From positions 1 through 61,618 of the forward strand of contig CAJMQQ010000009.1 in the NCBI GenBank assembly GCA_905215625.1: 61,618 nucleotides of DNA, written 5' to 3'. The notes under the pieces were generated by a model. It worked only from the letters and a program-made list of their open reading frames with translations, did not search any database and was not told the origin of the DNA. Below are positions 1 to 7,634 of this stretch, piece by piece. Made by a program: the position numbers and the translations under genes. Position 1 is the first letter of the stretch; each line of letters opens with the position of its first letter. This stretch comes from an uncultured bacterium (GTDB lineage Bacteria > Bacillota > Clostridia > Lachnospirales > Lachnospiraceae).

Positions 1-1
1 T

Positions 2-247
2 ACAGCTGGAATCTTTTCCTTTATGTGGAGATGGGATGATTTCCTTTCCGCCCTGCTTTATGTAAATAAATCTGCTAAGTATCCGGTAAGTTTGGCATTA
101 AAGCTGTTCTGCGATCCTGGTTCTTCTTCCGACTACGGGGCAATGTTTGCTATGGCTTCTCTGTCCATTCTTCCTTCTGTTCTGATTTTCATTTTCTTCC
201 AGAGATACCTGGTAGAAGGAATCAGTACTTCCGGACTGAAAGGGTGA
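2..247 (+). CDS. Carbohydrate ABC transporter permease, C-terminal end (partial)
   Basis: Only the last 82 codons lie in the window; the 5' end is cut off. The visible part has two hydrophobic segments and ends in the VEGISTSGLKG tail typical of MalG/AraQ-type inner-membrane sugar permeases, where the C-terminal V-x-G-(I/L)-x-x-G-A-x-K-G signature is common. The segment WRWDDFLSALLYV resembles the W-N-(D/E)-F-L-x-P-L-x-x stretch after the EAA loop of this family. It sits 4 bases before a GH105 gene in the same direction, so it probably imports the oligosaccharide that the downstream enzymes degrade. The partner permease, binding protein and ATPase are not visible. Substrate is inferred from context only. 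Confidence 0.85.
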   Translation, partial: TAGIFSFMWRWDDFLSALLYVNKSAKYPVSLALKLFCDPGSSSDYGAMFAMASLSILPSVLIFIFFQRYLVEGISTSGLKG

Positions 248-251
248 TAAA

Positions 252-1307
252 ATGGAAAAAATGAGACTGAATTATAATAAGGATCAGCTTGAGGCTGTTA
301 TAGACAAAGTAGCAGAGCGCACCATGAATATGGATATGACCTGGGACTGGCCCTGCGGTGTAGCTTACTATGGAATAGCCGAGGCTTATGAAGCAACAGG
401 AAATAAGCACTATTTGGATATGGTAAAAGAGAGAGTAGACGAACTAATCCGTTTGGGTCTTCCGGATTTTACCGTAAATACCTGTGCCATGGGGCATGTG
501 CTTTTGACGCTTTATAAAGAAACCGGTGACGAAACATATAAAACAATCATCGAAGATAAGCTGGATTACCTGACCAATCATGCCCTGCGTTTTGGGGATC
601 ATGTGCTTCAGCACACCGTATCTGCCAACAATGATTTTCCGGAACAGTGCTGGGCAGATACCCTGTTTATGGCCGCATTTTTTATGCTTCGGGCAGGCGT
701 GATGTTTGATCGTCCTGAACTGGTAGACGACGCTTTAAATCAGTGGTATTGGCACATACAGTATTTGCAGAATGAGCGCACTGGACTCTGGTATCATGGA
801 TACGACAACATTGCAAAGGATCATATGAGCGGATTTTACTGGGGCAGAGCCAACTGCTGGGCAGCCTTTACCATGTCGCAGGTTGCTCACATTCTTCCTC
901 AGTGCTATCTCTATCCCAAGTATCTTGAGATTGTAGGAAGCTTAAATGAGCAGCTGGCAGTTTTAAAGACTTTGCAGACAGAAAACGGACTTTGGAGAAC
1001 GATTTTGGATGATCCGGAGTCTTACGAAGAGATTTCCGCTTCTGCCGGAATCGCAGCAGCTATGACGTTAAAAGGAAATCCTCTTCACATTAAGTACATC
1101 AATAAATCCATTGCCGGACTTCTGGAAAATATTTCCGAAGACGGAAAGGTAATGAATGTATCAGGCGGAACTGCGGTGATGAAGGATCGGGAAGGCTACC
1201 GCAGCATTTCAAAACGATGGATTCAGGGATGGGGACAGGGAATGGCGTTGGCATTCTTCAGTTCAGTTCTGAATTATGAAAAATTTACAGGCGACGGAGC
1301 GCTGTAG
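252..1307 (+). CDS. GH105 unsaturated rhamnogalacturonyl hydrolase (YteR/YesR type)
   Basis: A 351-residue protein of the GH88/GH105 six-hairpin family, which hydrates and removes the 4,5-unsaturated uronic acid left at the non-reducing end by pectate or rhamnogalacturonan lyases. The family-typical acid residue is visible as D136 in CWADTLFM; the WYHGYD motif (H182) and the GRANCW stretch near residue 198 also fit the family. There is no signal peptide, so it acts in the cytoplasm on imported oligosaccharides. The ATG at 252 follows the permease stop by 4 bases with AAAGGG just upstream, so the two are translationally close. In context with GH28, GH112 and an acetylesterase, the likely substrate is unsaturated GalA-rhamnose. 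Exact specificity cannot be read from sequence. Confidence 0.9.
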   Translation: MEKMRLNYNKDQLEAVIDKVAERTMNMDMTWDWPCGVAYYGIAEAYEATGNKHYLDMVKERVDELIRLGLPDFTVNTCAMGHVLLTLYKETGDETYKTIIEDKLDYLTNHALRFGDHVLQHTVSANNDFPEQCWADTLFMAAFFMLRAGVMFDRPELVDDALNQWYWHIQYLQNERTGLWYHGYDNIAKDHMSGFYWGRANCWAAFTMSQVAHILPQCYLYPKYLEIVGSLNEQLAVLKTLQTENGLWRTILDDPESYEEISASAGIAAAMTLKGNPLHIKYINKSIAGLLENISEDGKVMNVSGGTAVMKDREGYRSISKRWIQGWGQGMALAFFSSVLNYEKFTGDGAL

Positions 1308-1321
1308 GAAACGGAGCAGAT

Positions 1322-1990
1322 ATGATTGAAAGAAAGCAGTATCGCGGCTGTTTAAAGAAAAACACATCTCCCCAGGTCTTAAATGACGCCTGCAAAAGCG
1401 CAAAACTATGCGCAGAGAAACTGATAGAGGAGAAGCGGCTTTTAACCGCTTCTCTTTACGAATATAATGGAATGTGTTTTTTATATTATGAGGCTTTGGA
1501 AAAAGGGGTCATTCCAGAGGATTTCCTGTCTGCTCTGGATGAGGTTTTGGAAACCTGGCCGGAGGAACAGGGGCTTACGTTCTGGGCGCCAATGTACCCC
1601 ATCTATTGGCATCAGGTTCCGGATTCCGCAGAAACCTGGCAGAAGGCCAGGAACTTATTGGATGCAGATGGAAAAAAGACAGAAAAAGACCGTATCGGCC
1701 GAATTGCCTTTGTATATCCTGAAAAGCTTTTTTCGTATACCTACTGGCATCAGGCTATTGTAGAGGAAGGGCTTTTAAAAGGAGATCAGTACCAGTTTAT
1801 CAGCTTGCATGAAAACATTCTGTTTTCTTATTTTGAAACGCCGAAACATATGGTGAATATCAAAAATACAGAAGAAGAATCCAGGGTAATCCGGCAGTGG
1901 ATGGAAGCAGATCCGGAAAGTCATTTTGACAGAGTGAAAGCGGGAGGAGATAATTTCCGCATCATTCCGGCGCTGTTTTCAGTCGGATAA
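1322..1990 (+). CDS. Possible tandem L-rhamnose-mutarotase-like (dimeric alpha/beta barrel) protein
   Basis: A 222-residue protein without a signal peptide that I do not recognise as a named family. By eye its second half (about 125-222) can be laid along the 104-residue E. coli RhaM pattern: RIAF start, H143 in YWHQ at the place of the RhaM histidine, Y157 in QYQFISL, the ILFSYFE strand, W193 in RQWMEA, and a hydrophobic strand at the end. The first half (about 5-100) has the same order of strands and helices with its own YPIYWHQ motif, suggesting an internal duplication that would form a two-fold barrel in one chain. It lies 14 bases after GH105 and 29 before GH28. If correct it would interconvert rhamnose (or another sugar) anomers released by the neighbouring enzymes. 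Weak similarity only; it may be another ferredoxin-like-fold protein. Confidence 0.5.
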   Translation: MIERKQYRGCLKKNTSPQVLNDACKSAKLCAEKLIEEKRLLTASLYEYNGMCFLYYEALEKGVIPEDFLSALDEVLETWPEEQGLTFWAPMYPIYWHQVPDSAETWQKARNLLDADGKKTEKDRIGRIAFVYPEKLFSYTYWHQAIVEEGLLKGDQYQFISLHENILFSYFETPKHMVNIKNTEEESRVIRQWMEADPESHFDRVKAGGDNFRIIPALFSVG

Positions 1991-2019
1991 GGCAGGGAAG
2001 ATGAGAAGGAGGAAACAAG

Positions 2020-3372
2020 ATGGTTTATAATATTCTGGACTATGGGGCAGTACCTGACGGTATTACAAAGGCTACAAAAGCGATTCAGGCTGCGATTGAT
2101 GACTGTACAAAAACAGGAGGACAGGTGCTGGTGCCATCCGGGCGTTTTCTTTCTGGTTCTCTGCATTTAAAATCCGATGTAGATCTTCATCTGGAACAGG
2201 GGGCAGTTTTAATTTCCAGCCTGGAACCAGAAGATATGATTGATTTTGCCAGGGAATATGAGGATGATAATGCAGATGTAGGCTGGGATGGAGGCTGTTT
2301 TCTCTTTGCCCGCCATGGGAAAAATATCCGGATTTCTGGAAGCGGAACCATAGACGGCCAGGGACGTCTGGTTTTTGAGGATGACAATGCGGATAACGGC
2401 TTCCATGAGTGTCCTCTTTTTGTCACAGGTTTCCGCCCACGTACCAGTTTTTTGGAAGATATTGAAAATCTCACCGTTCAGGATGTAACATTTTATGATG
2501 CCGCTTTCTGGACCCTGCATATGGCAGGCTGCAGGAATGTCATAGTCAAAAATATCCGTATCCTGAATAATGACAGAGGCCCCAATAATGATGGAATTGA
2601 CCCAGACTGCTGCCAAAATGTGGTAATACAGGGCTGTATTCTGGAAACAGGAGACGATTCCATTGTGGTAAAGGCAACAGGACCTATGTCTGAAAAATAT
2701 GGAAACTGCGAAAATATTGTCATTCAGGAGTGTACCATGCATTCCAGGGATTCCGCTTTAAAAATTGGAACGGAAACCTATGGCAATATTCGGAATGTGA
2801 TATTAAGCGACTGTGTAGTAAAGGACTGTTCCAGGGCAGTAAGTATCTGGTCCAGAGACGGTGGCTCCATTTCGGATATTTATATCCATCATGTGCTGGG
2901 AAATACCAGAAGGTATGCGGACTGCCCCCAGCGGATAGACTGTGCGCCAAGATGGTGGGGGAAGGGCGAACCGATTTTTATTTCCGCTACCAAACGAAAA
3001 GATGTAGACCGGATTCCAGGCTCCATCAGCCATATTTATATGGATCATCTGCATATTCAGGCAGAGTCTTGTATTTTTATTGCAGGAGAAGAATACAGTC
3101 CGATTGAAGAGGTGTGCCTTGAAAATCTGGATATTACCTGGAAGCAGCAAAGCCTTCACCGTCCGGACGTCTTTGACGAACAGCCTTCGGTTCGAGACGT
3201 ATATGAACATGAGATTCCCCAGGTCTATATCCGGCATGGAAAATATGTCCAAATGGAAGGCCGCCTTCGGGTGGATGCTTCTTTGACAGATGTGATTCAA
3301 AAACAGGAAATATTGGAACATACAGAGAACTGTAAGATTAAAAATCTCTGTACCGGCCATGGAACTGTATAA
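2020..3372 (+). CDS. GH28 family polygalacturonase-like glycoside hydrolase
   Basis: A 450-residue right-handed beta-helix hydrolase. The N-terminus YNILDYGAVPDG is the usual pectate-lyase/GH28 start motif, and the catalytic region is clear: NNDGIDPD (189-196) and GDDSI (211-215) hold the three aspartates used as acid and base. The third classic GH28 motif (GHGxSIGS) is replaced by HSRDSALKIGTE (241-252), as in several bacterial GH28 subgroups, so the specificity may be an exo-type galacturonidase or a rhamnogalacturonan enzyme rather than a classic endo-polygalacturonase. No signal peptide is present, which fits action on imported oligosaccharides. The start at 2020 has GAAGGAGGAA about 8 bases upstream. 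It is part of the pectin operon. Confidence 0.9.
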   Translation: MVYNILDYGAVPDGITKATKAIQAAIDDCTKTGGQVLVPSGRFLSGSLHLKSDVDLHLEQGAVLISSLEPEDMIDFAREYEDDNADVGWDGGCFLFARHGKNIRISGSGTIDGQGRLVFEDDNADNGFHECPLFVTGFRPRTSFLEDIENLTVQDVTFYDAAFWTLHMAGCRNVIVKNIRILNNDRGPNNDGIDPDCCQNVVIQGCILETGDDSIVVKATGPMSEKYGNCENIVIQECTMHSRDSALKIGTETYGNIRNVILSDCVVKDCSRAVSIWSRDGGSISDIYIHHVLGNTRRYADCPQRIDCAPRWWGKGEPIFISATKRKDVDRIPGSISHIYMDHLHIQAESCIFIAGEEYSPIEEVCLENLDITWKQQSLHRPDVFDEQPSVRDVYEHEIPQVYIRHGKYVQMEGRLRVDASLTDVIQKQEILEHTENCKIKNLCTGHGTV

Positions 3373-3386
3373 AAGGAGACAAGAAA

Positions 3387-5624
3387 ATGGAATATACTAA
3401 ATATCCTCATACAACCGGAAGTTTTACACTGCCTGGAGAGGCTGGCTGCGAGGCTCTTACGCTGAAACTGGCAAAACAATGGGGAGCAGATGTAATTCGT
3501 GATTCCGATGGAACAAAACTTTCCGATGAAATCGTAAACGCAGGTTATGGAATCTATTCCACTATCTGCATCATTCGAGATCATAATGAATGGGCTAAGA
3601 GCCACATGGATTGGCTGCAGCAGACCTTCCTGATGTCTGCGCCAAAGACTGCTGAGAGTGAGACTGTGACGATTTGTCTTTTAGATGATTATTTTAAGGA
3701 ACAATTTCTGGTAAACACTTCTGAAGCATCGATTGAATACTGGCAGGTGTTTGATCGCACAGACAATACAGAGATTCCCAGAAAACAGTGGGAGTTTGAT
3801 GAAACGACAGGTACTGTGACCATTCAGGGAGCAAAGCAATACCATGAGTATACAGTCAATTTCCTGGCTTACCGGATCTGGGAAGAAATCAATATGTACA
3901 ACCATGTTACCAATCACTGGGATAAAGAACATCTGATGCCTGTGGACCCACGTTATCCAGATGTACAGGAATATCTTCTTTCCTGGCTGAAAAACTGGTG
4001 CGTAGAAAATCCAGATACCACGGTTGTCCGCTTTACTTCCCTTTTTTACAATTTTGTATGGATCTGGGGAGAGGATGAACGCCACAGAAATCATTTTACC
4101 GATTGGGGTTCCTATGATTTTACGGTAAGTCCAGAGGCCTTAAATCAGTTTGAGACAGAATACGGATATCGTCTGACATCCGAAGATTTTATTAACCAGG
4201 GCAAGCTTCATGCGACTCACATGGCTCCCTGTAAAAAACAGCTGGATTATATGAAATTTACCAACCGGTTTGTCATTTCCTTTGGAAAGAAGCTGGTGGA
4301 TCTGGTTCATTCTTACGGAAAAAAGGCTTATGTATTTTATGATGACAGCTGGGTAGGATTGGAACCTTATTTCCCTACTTTTACAGAATTTGGATTTGAC
4401 GGTATTATCAAATGTATCTTCTCTGGATATGAAGTGCGCCTGTGCGCCGGCGTCGATGTTCCGACTCATGAAGTCCGGCTTCATCCCTATCTGTTCCCTG
4501 TAGGACTGGGCGGAGCGCCTACTTTTACGAAAGGCGGAGATCCCAAAAGAGATGCTCAGAAATACTGGGTTGATGCAAGACGGGCTATGCTCAGGGCAAA
4601 AATTGACCGCATTGGATTGGGGGGATACCTGCATCTGTTAGAAGATTATCCGGACTTTGTGGAATATATCAGCCATATAGCAGATGAATTCAGAGCCATC
4701 AAAGCGCTGCATGAGGAAGGAGAACCTCAGATGCTTCCTTTCCATGCAGGCGTGCTGACTGCATGGGGAAAGACACGTTCCTGGACGTTATCCGGACATT
4801 TCCACGAAACCTGGAAAAACGATTTAATTCATATTAATGAAGCTTTGGCTGGATGGCCGGTAAAGGTGGATTACCTGGATTTTGAAGATATAAAGAAACA
4901 GGATCTTTCTGATTATGATGTGATTATCAATGCAGGCTTTGCCGGCAGCGCATGGAGCGGAGGAGAACAGTGGACTGACAGCTTCGTAGTGAAAAAACTT
5001 CGGGAGTACGCTCAAAAGGGCGGCTGTATCTTAGGCGTATTCCAGCCGTCTATGACAACCGGATATATGACGAACTTCCGTTTGGCAGATGTACTGGGCG
5101 TAGACCAGGATATGGGCGAGCGATGCTGCCATGGACGTATCGCTTATCAAAAGTCAGAGAATTTCTTTGGTGAAAGCAAGCTGACTTCTGAAAACGGATC
5201 TAAATTTTACGCAGCTGCAGAAAACCTGAAAGGAGCAGAGGGAATCTATCTTACTGATTCAGAGGTTCAGGTACTGGCAGAGGATGTGACCTACAGCCCT
5301 ATTGGTGAGGAAGTACATACCCCGAAACTTACGTATCATCCATATGGAAAGGGCTGCGGCATTTACCTGTCCCATTTTACCTACAGCGCTGAGAACAGCC
5401 GGTTCCTTCTGGAACTGCTTTTAAAGGCTGCAGGAAAGGAAGAATTCAGAGCACAGCTGGGTGATAATCTGTATTGTGAAGCAGCATATTTCCCACATTC
5501 CGGCAAGGCAGTGGCAATTAATAATTCCGGACAGCCTCAGCATTTGAAGGTGACTCTGGGAAATGTTGAAAAAGAACTGGATTTAAATCCATGGGACAGC
5601 TGTATTACGGAAATAGAACCATAA
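3387..5624 (+). CDS. GH112 galactosyl phosphorylase, probably D-galactosyl-1,4-L-rhamnose phosphorylase
   Basis: A 745-residue protein matching GH112, the family of lacto-N-biose/galacto-N-biose phosphorylases and galactosyl-beta-1,4-L-rhamnose phosphorylase. These inverting enzymes use phosphate to give alpha-galactose-1-phosphate plus the acceptor sugar. Seen are the barrel segments VRFTSLFYNFVW (214-225), the YDDSWVG motif (318-324), whose aspartate lies where the general acid of bifidobacterial enzymes (about residue 313) is expected, and the C-terminal glutamine-amidotransferase-like and beta domains. There is no signal peptide. Neighbours act on pectin, not mucin or milk glycans, so rhamnose is the more likely acceptor, as in the characterised Clostridium phytofermentans enzyme. 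Specificity is inferred from context. Confidence 0.88.
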   Translation: MEYTKYPHTTGSFTLPGEAGCEALTLKLAKQWGADVIRDSDGTKLSDEIVNAGYGIYSTICIIRDHNEWAKSHMDWLQQTFLMSAPKTAESETVTICLLDDYFKEQFLVNTSEASIEYWQVFDRTDNTEIPRKQWEFDETTGTVTIQGAKQYHEYTVNFLAYRIWEEINMYNHVTNHWDKEHLMPVDPRYPDVQEYLLSWLKNWCVENPDTTVVRFTSLFYNFVWIWGEDERHRNHFTDWGSYDFTVSPEALNQFETEYGYRLTSEDFINQGKLHATHMAPCKKQLDYMKFTNRFVISFGKKLVDLVHSYGKKAYVFYDDSWVGLEPYFPTFTEFGFDGIIKCIFSGYEVRLCAGVDVPTHEVRLHPYLFPVGLGGAPTFTKGGDPKRDAQKYWVDARRAMLRAKIDRIGLGGYLHLLEDYPDFVEYISHIADEFRAIKALHEEGEPQMLPFHAGVLTAWGKTRSWTLSGHFHETWKNDLIHINEALAGWPVKVDYLDFEDIKKQDLSDYDVIINAGFAGSAWSGGEQWTDSFVVKKLREYAQKGGCILGVFQPSMTTGYMTNFRLADVLGVDQDMGERCCHGRIAYQKSENFFGESKLTSENGSKFYAAAENLKGAEGIYLTDSEVQVLAEDVTYSPIGEEVHTPKLTYHPYGKGCGIYLSHFTYSAENSRFLLELLLKAAGKEEFRAQLGDNLYCEAAYFPHSGKAVAINNSGQPQHLKVTLGNVEKELDLNPWDSCITEIEP

Positions 5625-5643
5625 AAGAGACAAGGGTGAAAAA

Positions 5644-7455
5644 ATGACGGAGTATCGGTTTACAGATCAATGGGAACAAGATAGTACAAACAATGAAACG
5701 GTAAAACGGCTTTTTGCTTCCAATCTTTATGGAGAGGAGGCAGGAGCCGGTTTCCTGCCGGAATTAGAAGAAAGGGCTGCGGAGGACTTTTACACAGGGA
5801 CAGCCGGATGGATACCAGGAGGAAACGGAAAAAAAGACGAGGGAATAATGCTCAGAGACTGCCCCGATGGGGTGGAGATCAACAACGAGAATTATCCTCT
5901 GCGTTTTGGAATCCCTGTAAAACATACAGGCCGCTATCGAATTACCGTAGAGATATGCGGCGGCAGGGAAGGCCTGTCAGGACTTACACTGTCTGTAGGA
6001 AGAAGAAATATTGTAGAAAGGAATCTTTCGATTCCTGCAAATCGGGTATACCGCAAAACTTTTTATTACGGCGTTTATCCCTACCGACCTGTGGTACGAG
6101 AGGACGAACCGACAACAGACTTTATGATTGGAATCAGTGTCTTGGGAAAAAGGGCAAGACTCAGCCGAGTCTGCGTTGAATACTGCGATGAAACAGGGGA
6201 ACGGGTTCCGGTTCTTTTCATTGGCGGAGATTCTACGGTTCGGGACTATGAAGGGCTGTATCCATACAACCCGCTCACCAACGGAGGAAGCTGGGGACAA
6301 AACCTGTTGCAGTATCTGGACGGAATGGCTGTGTGCAATCAGGCCCACAGCGGTCTGACAACCAATTGTTTCAGACAGGACGGTCACTGGGAACTGGTAA
6401 AAGCTGGTATTCGCGAGGGAGATGTATTTCTGTTTGGTTTCGGTCACAATGATCAGAAACGCAGAAATTTAAAGGCCTATGACCAGTTTGCGTCCAATAT
6501 CCGCCGTTATGTTATGGAAACCAGAATGTTAGGCGGTATACCGGTGCTTGCGACCCCTATGAGCCGGATTCCGGTTCAGGACGGAGACGGCTGGTATGAT
6601 CTTTTAGAAGCTTATGCAGACAGCATCCGGCAAATAGGCAGGGAGATGAATGTCCCTGTCATTGACCTTCACAGCCGGACGTTCCAGCTGTTTTGTTCCA
6701 TGGGAGCGAAGGTCTGCCAGAATTATTTCAATGATACGACTCATGTAAATGATTACGGAGGCGCTTTGCTGGCAGATATGATGGCGCAGGAGATTCGGCG
6801 CCTTCGGATTGAACCGTTATGCAGCCATATGAATCATACCATCTTTCACGCCTGGGAACCGGATCTGTCGCTGCGTCCTCAGGGACAGATGGAAAGCAGT
6901 CAAATTGAGGAGCGGCCTAATCTGAGTACAGAACTTCCGGAACTTCCCTATGAAGACTGCAGAAACCTGGATGAAAAGGATGTAATGACGCTTAAGAAGG
7001 CAATGAAATACGGCCTTTTAGACCCTTGTGTCCGTTATCTTCATCCTCTGGAAGAAATGCCTCGGGCCCAGTTTGTGTTTCTTTTCTTAAAGGCAATCAA
7101 ACCGGCGCTTAGGCGGCCCTGGCAGGAAAACTACTGTGATTTGAGCCGTTACGAGTATGATGCGGAACAGATTCAGGCGGCTCTGGATGAAAACCTGATT
7201 GATTTTGAAACAACGCCAAATCATTGTTTCCGGCCAGACGATCCTCTGACCCTGGAAGAACTGGTAAGTTTTGCCGTCAGGGGACTGCACTCATGGACAG
7301 AACGAAACCTGGGATTATCAGAATGTATCAAAGAGGCACAGAAACTCGGATGGATAGAACCCTCCGGTCTGAAACTGGGACGAACGGTAACCAGAGCGGA
7401 AAGTATCGAGATGACGGTGAAGATGTACTGTGAAAAAGGTGGAAGGCTTGAGTAA
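5644..7455 (+). CDS. SGNH/CE12-type rhamnogalacturonan acetylesterase with SLH-like C-terminal region
   Basis: A 603-residue protein. Residues about 80-185 look like a beta-sandwich; 190-390 is an SGNH esterase with GGDSTVRD (S197), GHNDQ (267-271) and NDTTHVNDYGG (D364, H367), closest in pattern to YesT/RhgT rhamnogalacturonan acetylesterases. Residues 440-600 resemble two or three S-layer-homology repeats, for example CFRPDDPLTLEELVSFAVRG and LKLGRTVTRAES. No signal peptide is visible at the ATG at 5644, which has AAGGGTG about 8 bases upstream, so the SLH-like part is unlikely to anchor it to the wall in the usual way. It is the last gene of the pectin operon and is followed by a terminator that overlaps its stop codon. 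It would remove acetyl groups that block the GH28 and GH105 enzymes. Confidence 0.85.
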   Translation: MTEYRFTDQWEQDSTNNETVKRLFASNLYGEEAGAGFLPELEERAAEDFYTGTAGWIPGGNGKKDEGIMLRDCPDGVEINNENYPLRFGIPVKHTGRYRITVEICGGREGLSGLTLSVGRRNIVERNLSIPANRVYRKTFYYGVYPYRPVVREDEPTTDFMIGISVLGKRARLSRVCVEYCDETGERVPVLFIGGDSTVRDYEGLYPYNPLTNGGSWGQNLLQYLDGMAVCNQAHSGLTTNCFRQDGHWELVKAGIREGDVFLFGFGHNDQKRRNLKAYDQFASNIRRYVMETRMLGGIPVLATPMSRIPVQDGDGWYDLLEAYADSIRQIGREMNVPVIDLHSRTFQLFCSMGAKVCQNYFNDTTHVNDYGGALLADMMAQEIRRLRIEPLCSHMNHTIFHAWEPDLSLRPQGQMESSQIEERPNLSTELPELPYEDCRNLDEKDVMTLKKAMKYGLLDPCVRYLHPLEEMPRAQFVFLFLKAIKPALRRPWQENYCDLSRYEYDAEQIQAALDENLIDFETTPNHCFRPDDPLTLEELVSFAVRGLHSWTERNLGLSECIKEAQKLGWIEPSGLKLGRTVTRAESIEMTVKMYCEKGGRLE

Positions 7456-7477
7456 AATCGGCCTTCCGCCTTTGCTT
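7435..7477 (+). terminator. Rho-independent terminator of the pectin operon
   Basis: A 13-bp stem (7435-7447 with 7461-7473, one G-U pair) flanks the stop codon of the acetylesterase gene at 7453-7455 and runs into TTTGCTTTC. The left arm is inside the coding sequence. Confidence 0.7.
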
Positions 7478-7536
7478 TCTATTCATTCATTTTTCATGTC
7501 GTAATAGTATCGTAAGCTTTCCGGTCATTTTTCATA

Positions 7537-7565
7537 TTGTTGTTTATGTAAAATTGTGCTATAAT
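7537..7565 (+). promoter_or_regulatory. Predicted sigma-A promoter of miaB
   Basis: TTGTTG (7537-7542), a 17-base spacer and TATAAT (7560-7565), with an extended TGC before the -10. It lies between the terminator of the pectin operon and miaB, and starts the long mutSL/miaBA transcription unit. Confidence 0.75.
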
Positions 7566-7568
7566 CCC

Positions 7569-7605
7569 ACAAAGAGGAAGGGAGAAACCTCCCCTCCTTC
7601 TTTGT
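7569..7605 (+). promoter_or_regulatory. Stem-loop in the miaB 5' leader
   Basis: Immediately downstream of the -10 box, ACAAAGAGGAAGGGAG can pair with CTCCCCTCCTTCTTTGT, giving about 15 pairs with a small bulge and a short AAAC-type loop. A T-rich stretch (7613-7620) follows 10 bases later. It would form right at the 5' end of the transcript and could protect the mRNA, attenuate transcription or mask the purine-rich stretch. Function is not known. Confidence 0.5.
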
Positions 7606-7634
7606 TGATACTAATTTTTTATAGAATAGGCAGG

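Noticed and set aside
2209..2742. 177-codon minus-strand open frame opposite GH28
   Set aside because: Shadow of a well-conserved gene on the other strand; no family resemblance.
7554..7634. In-frame upstream ATG extending miaB by 27 codons
   Set aside because: It lies inside the -10 region of the miaB promoter and before the likely transcript start; the hairpin leader would be translated.
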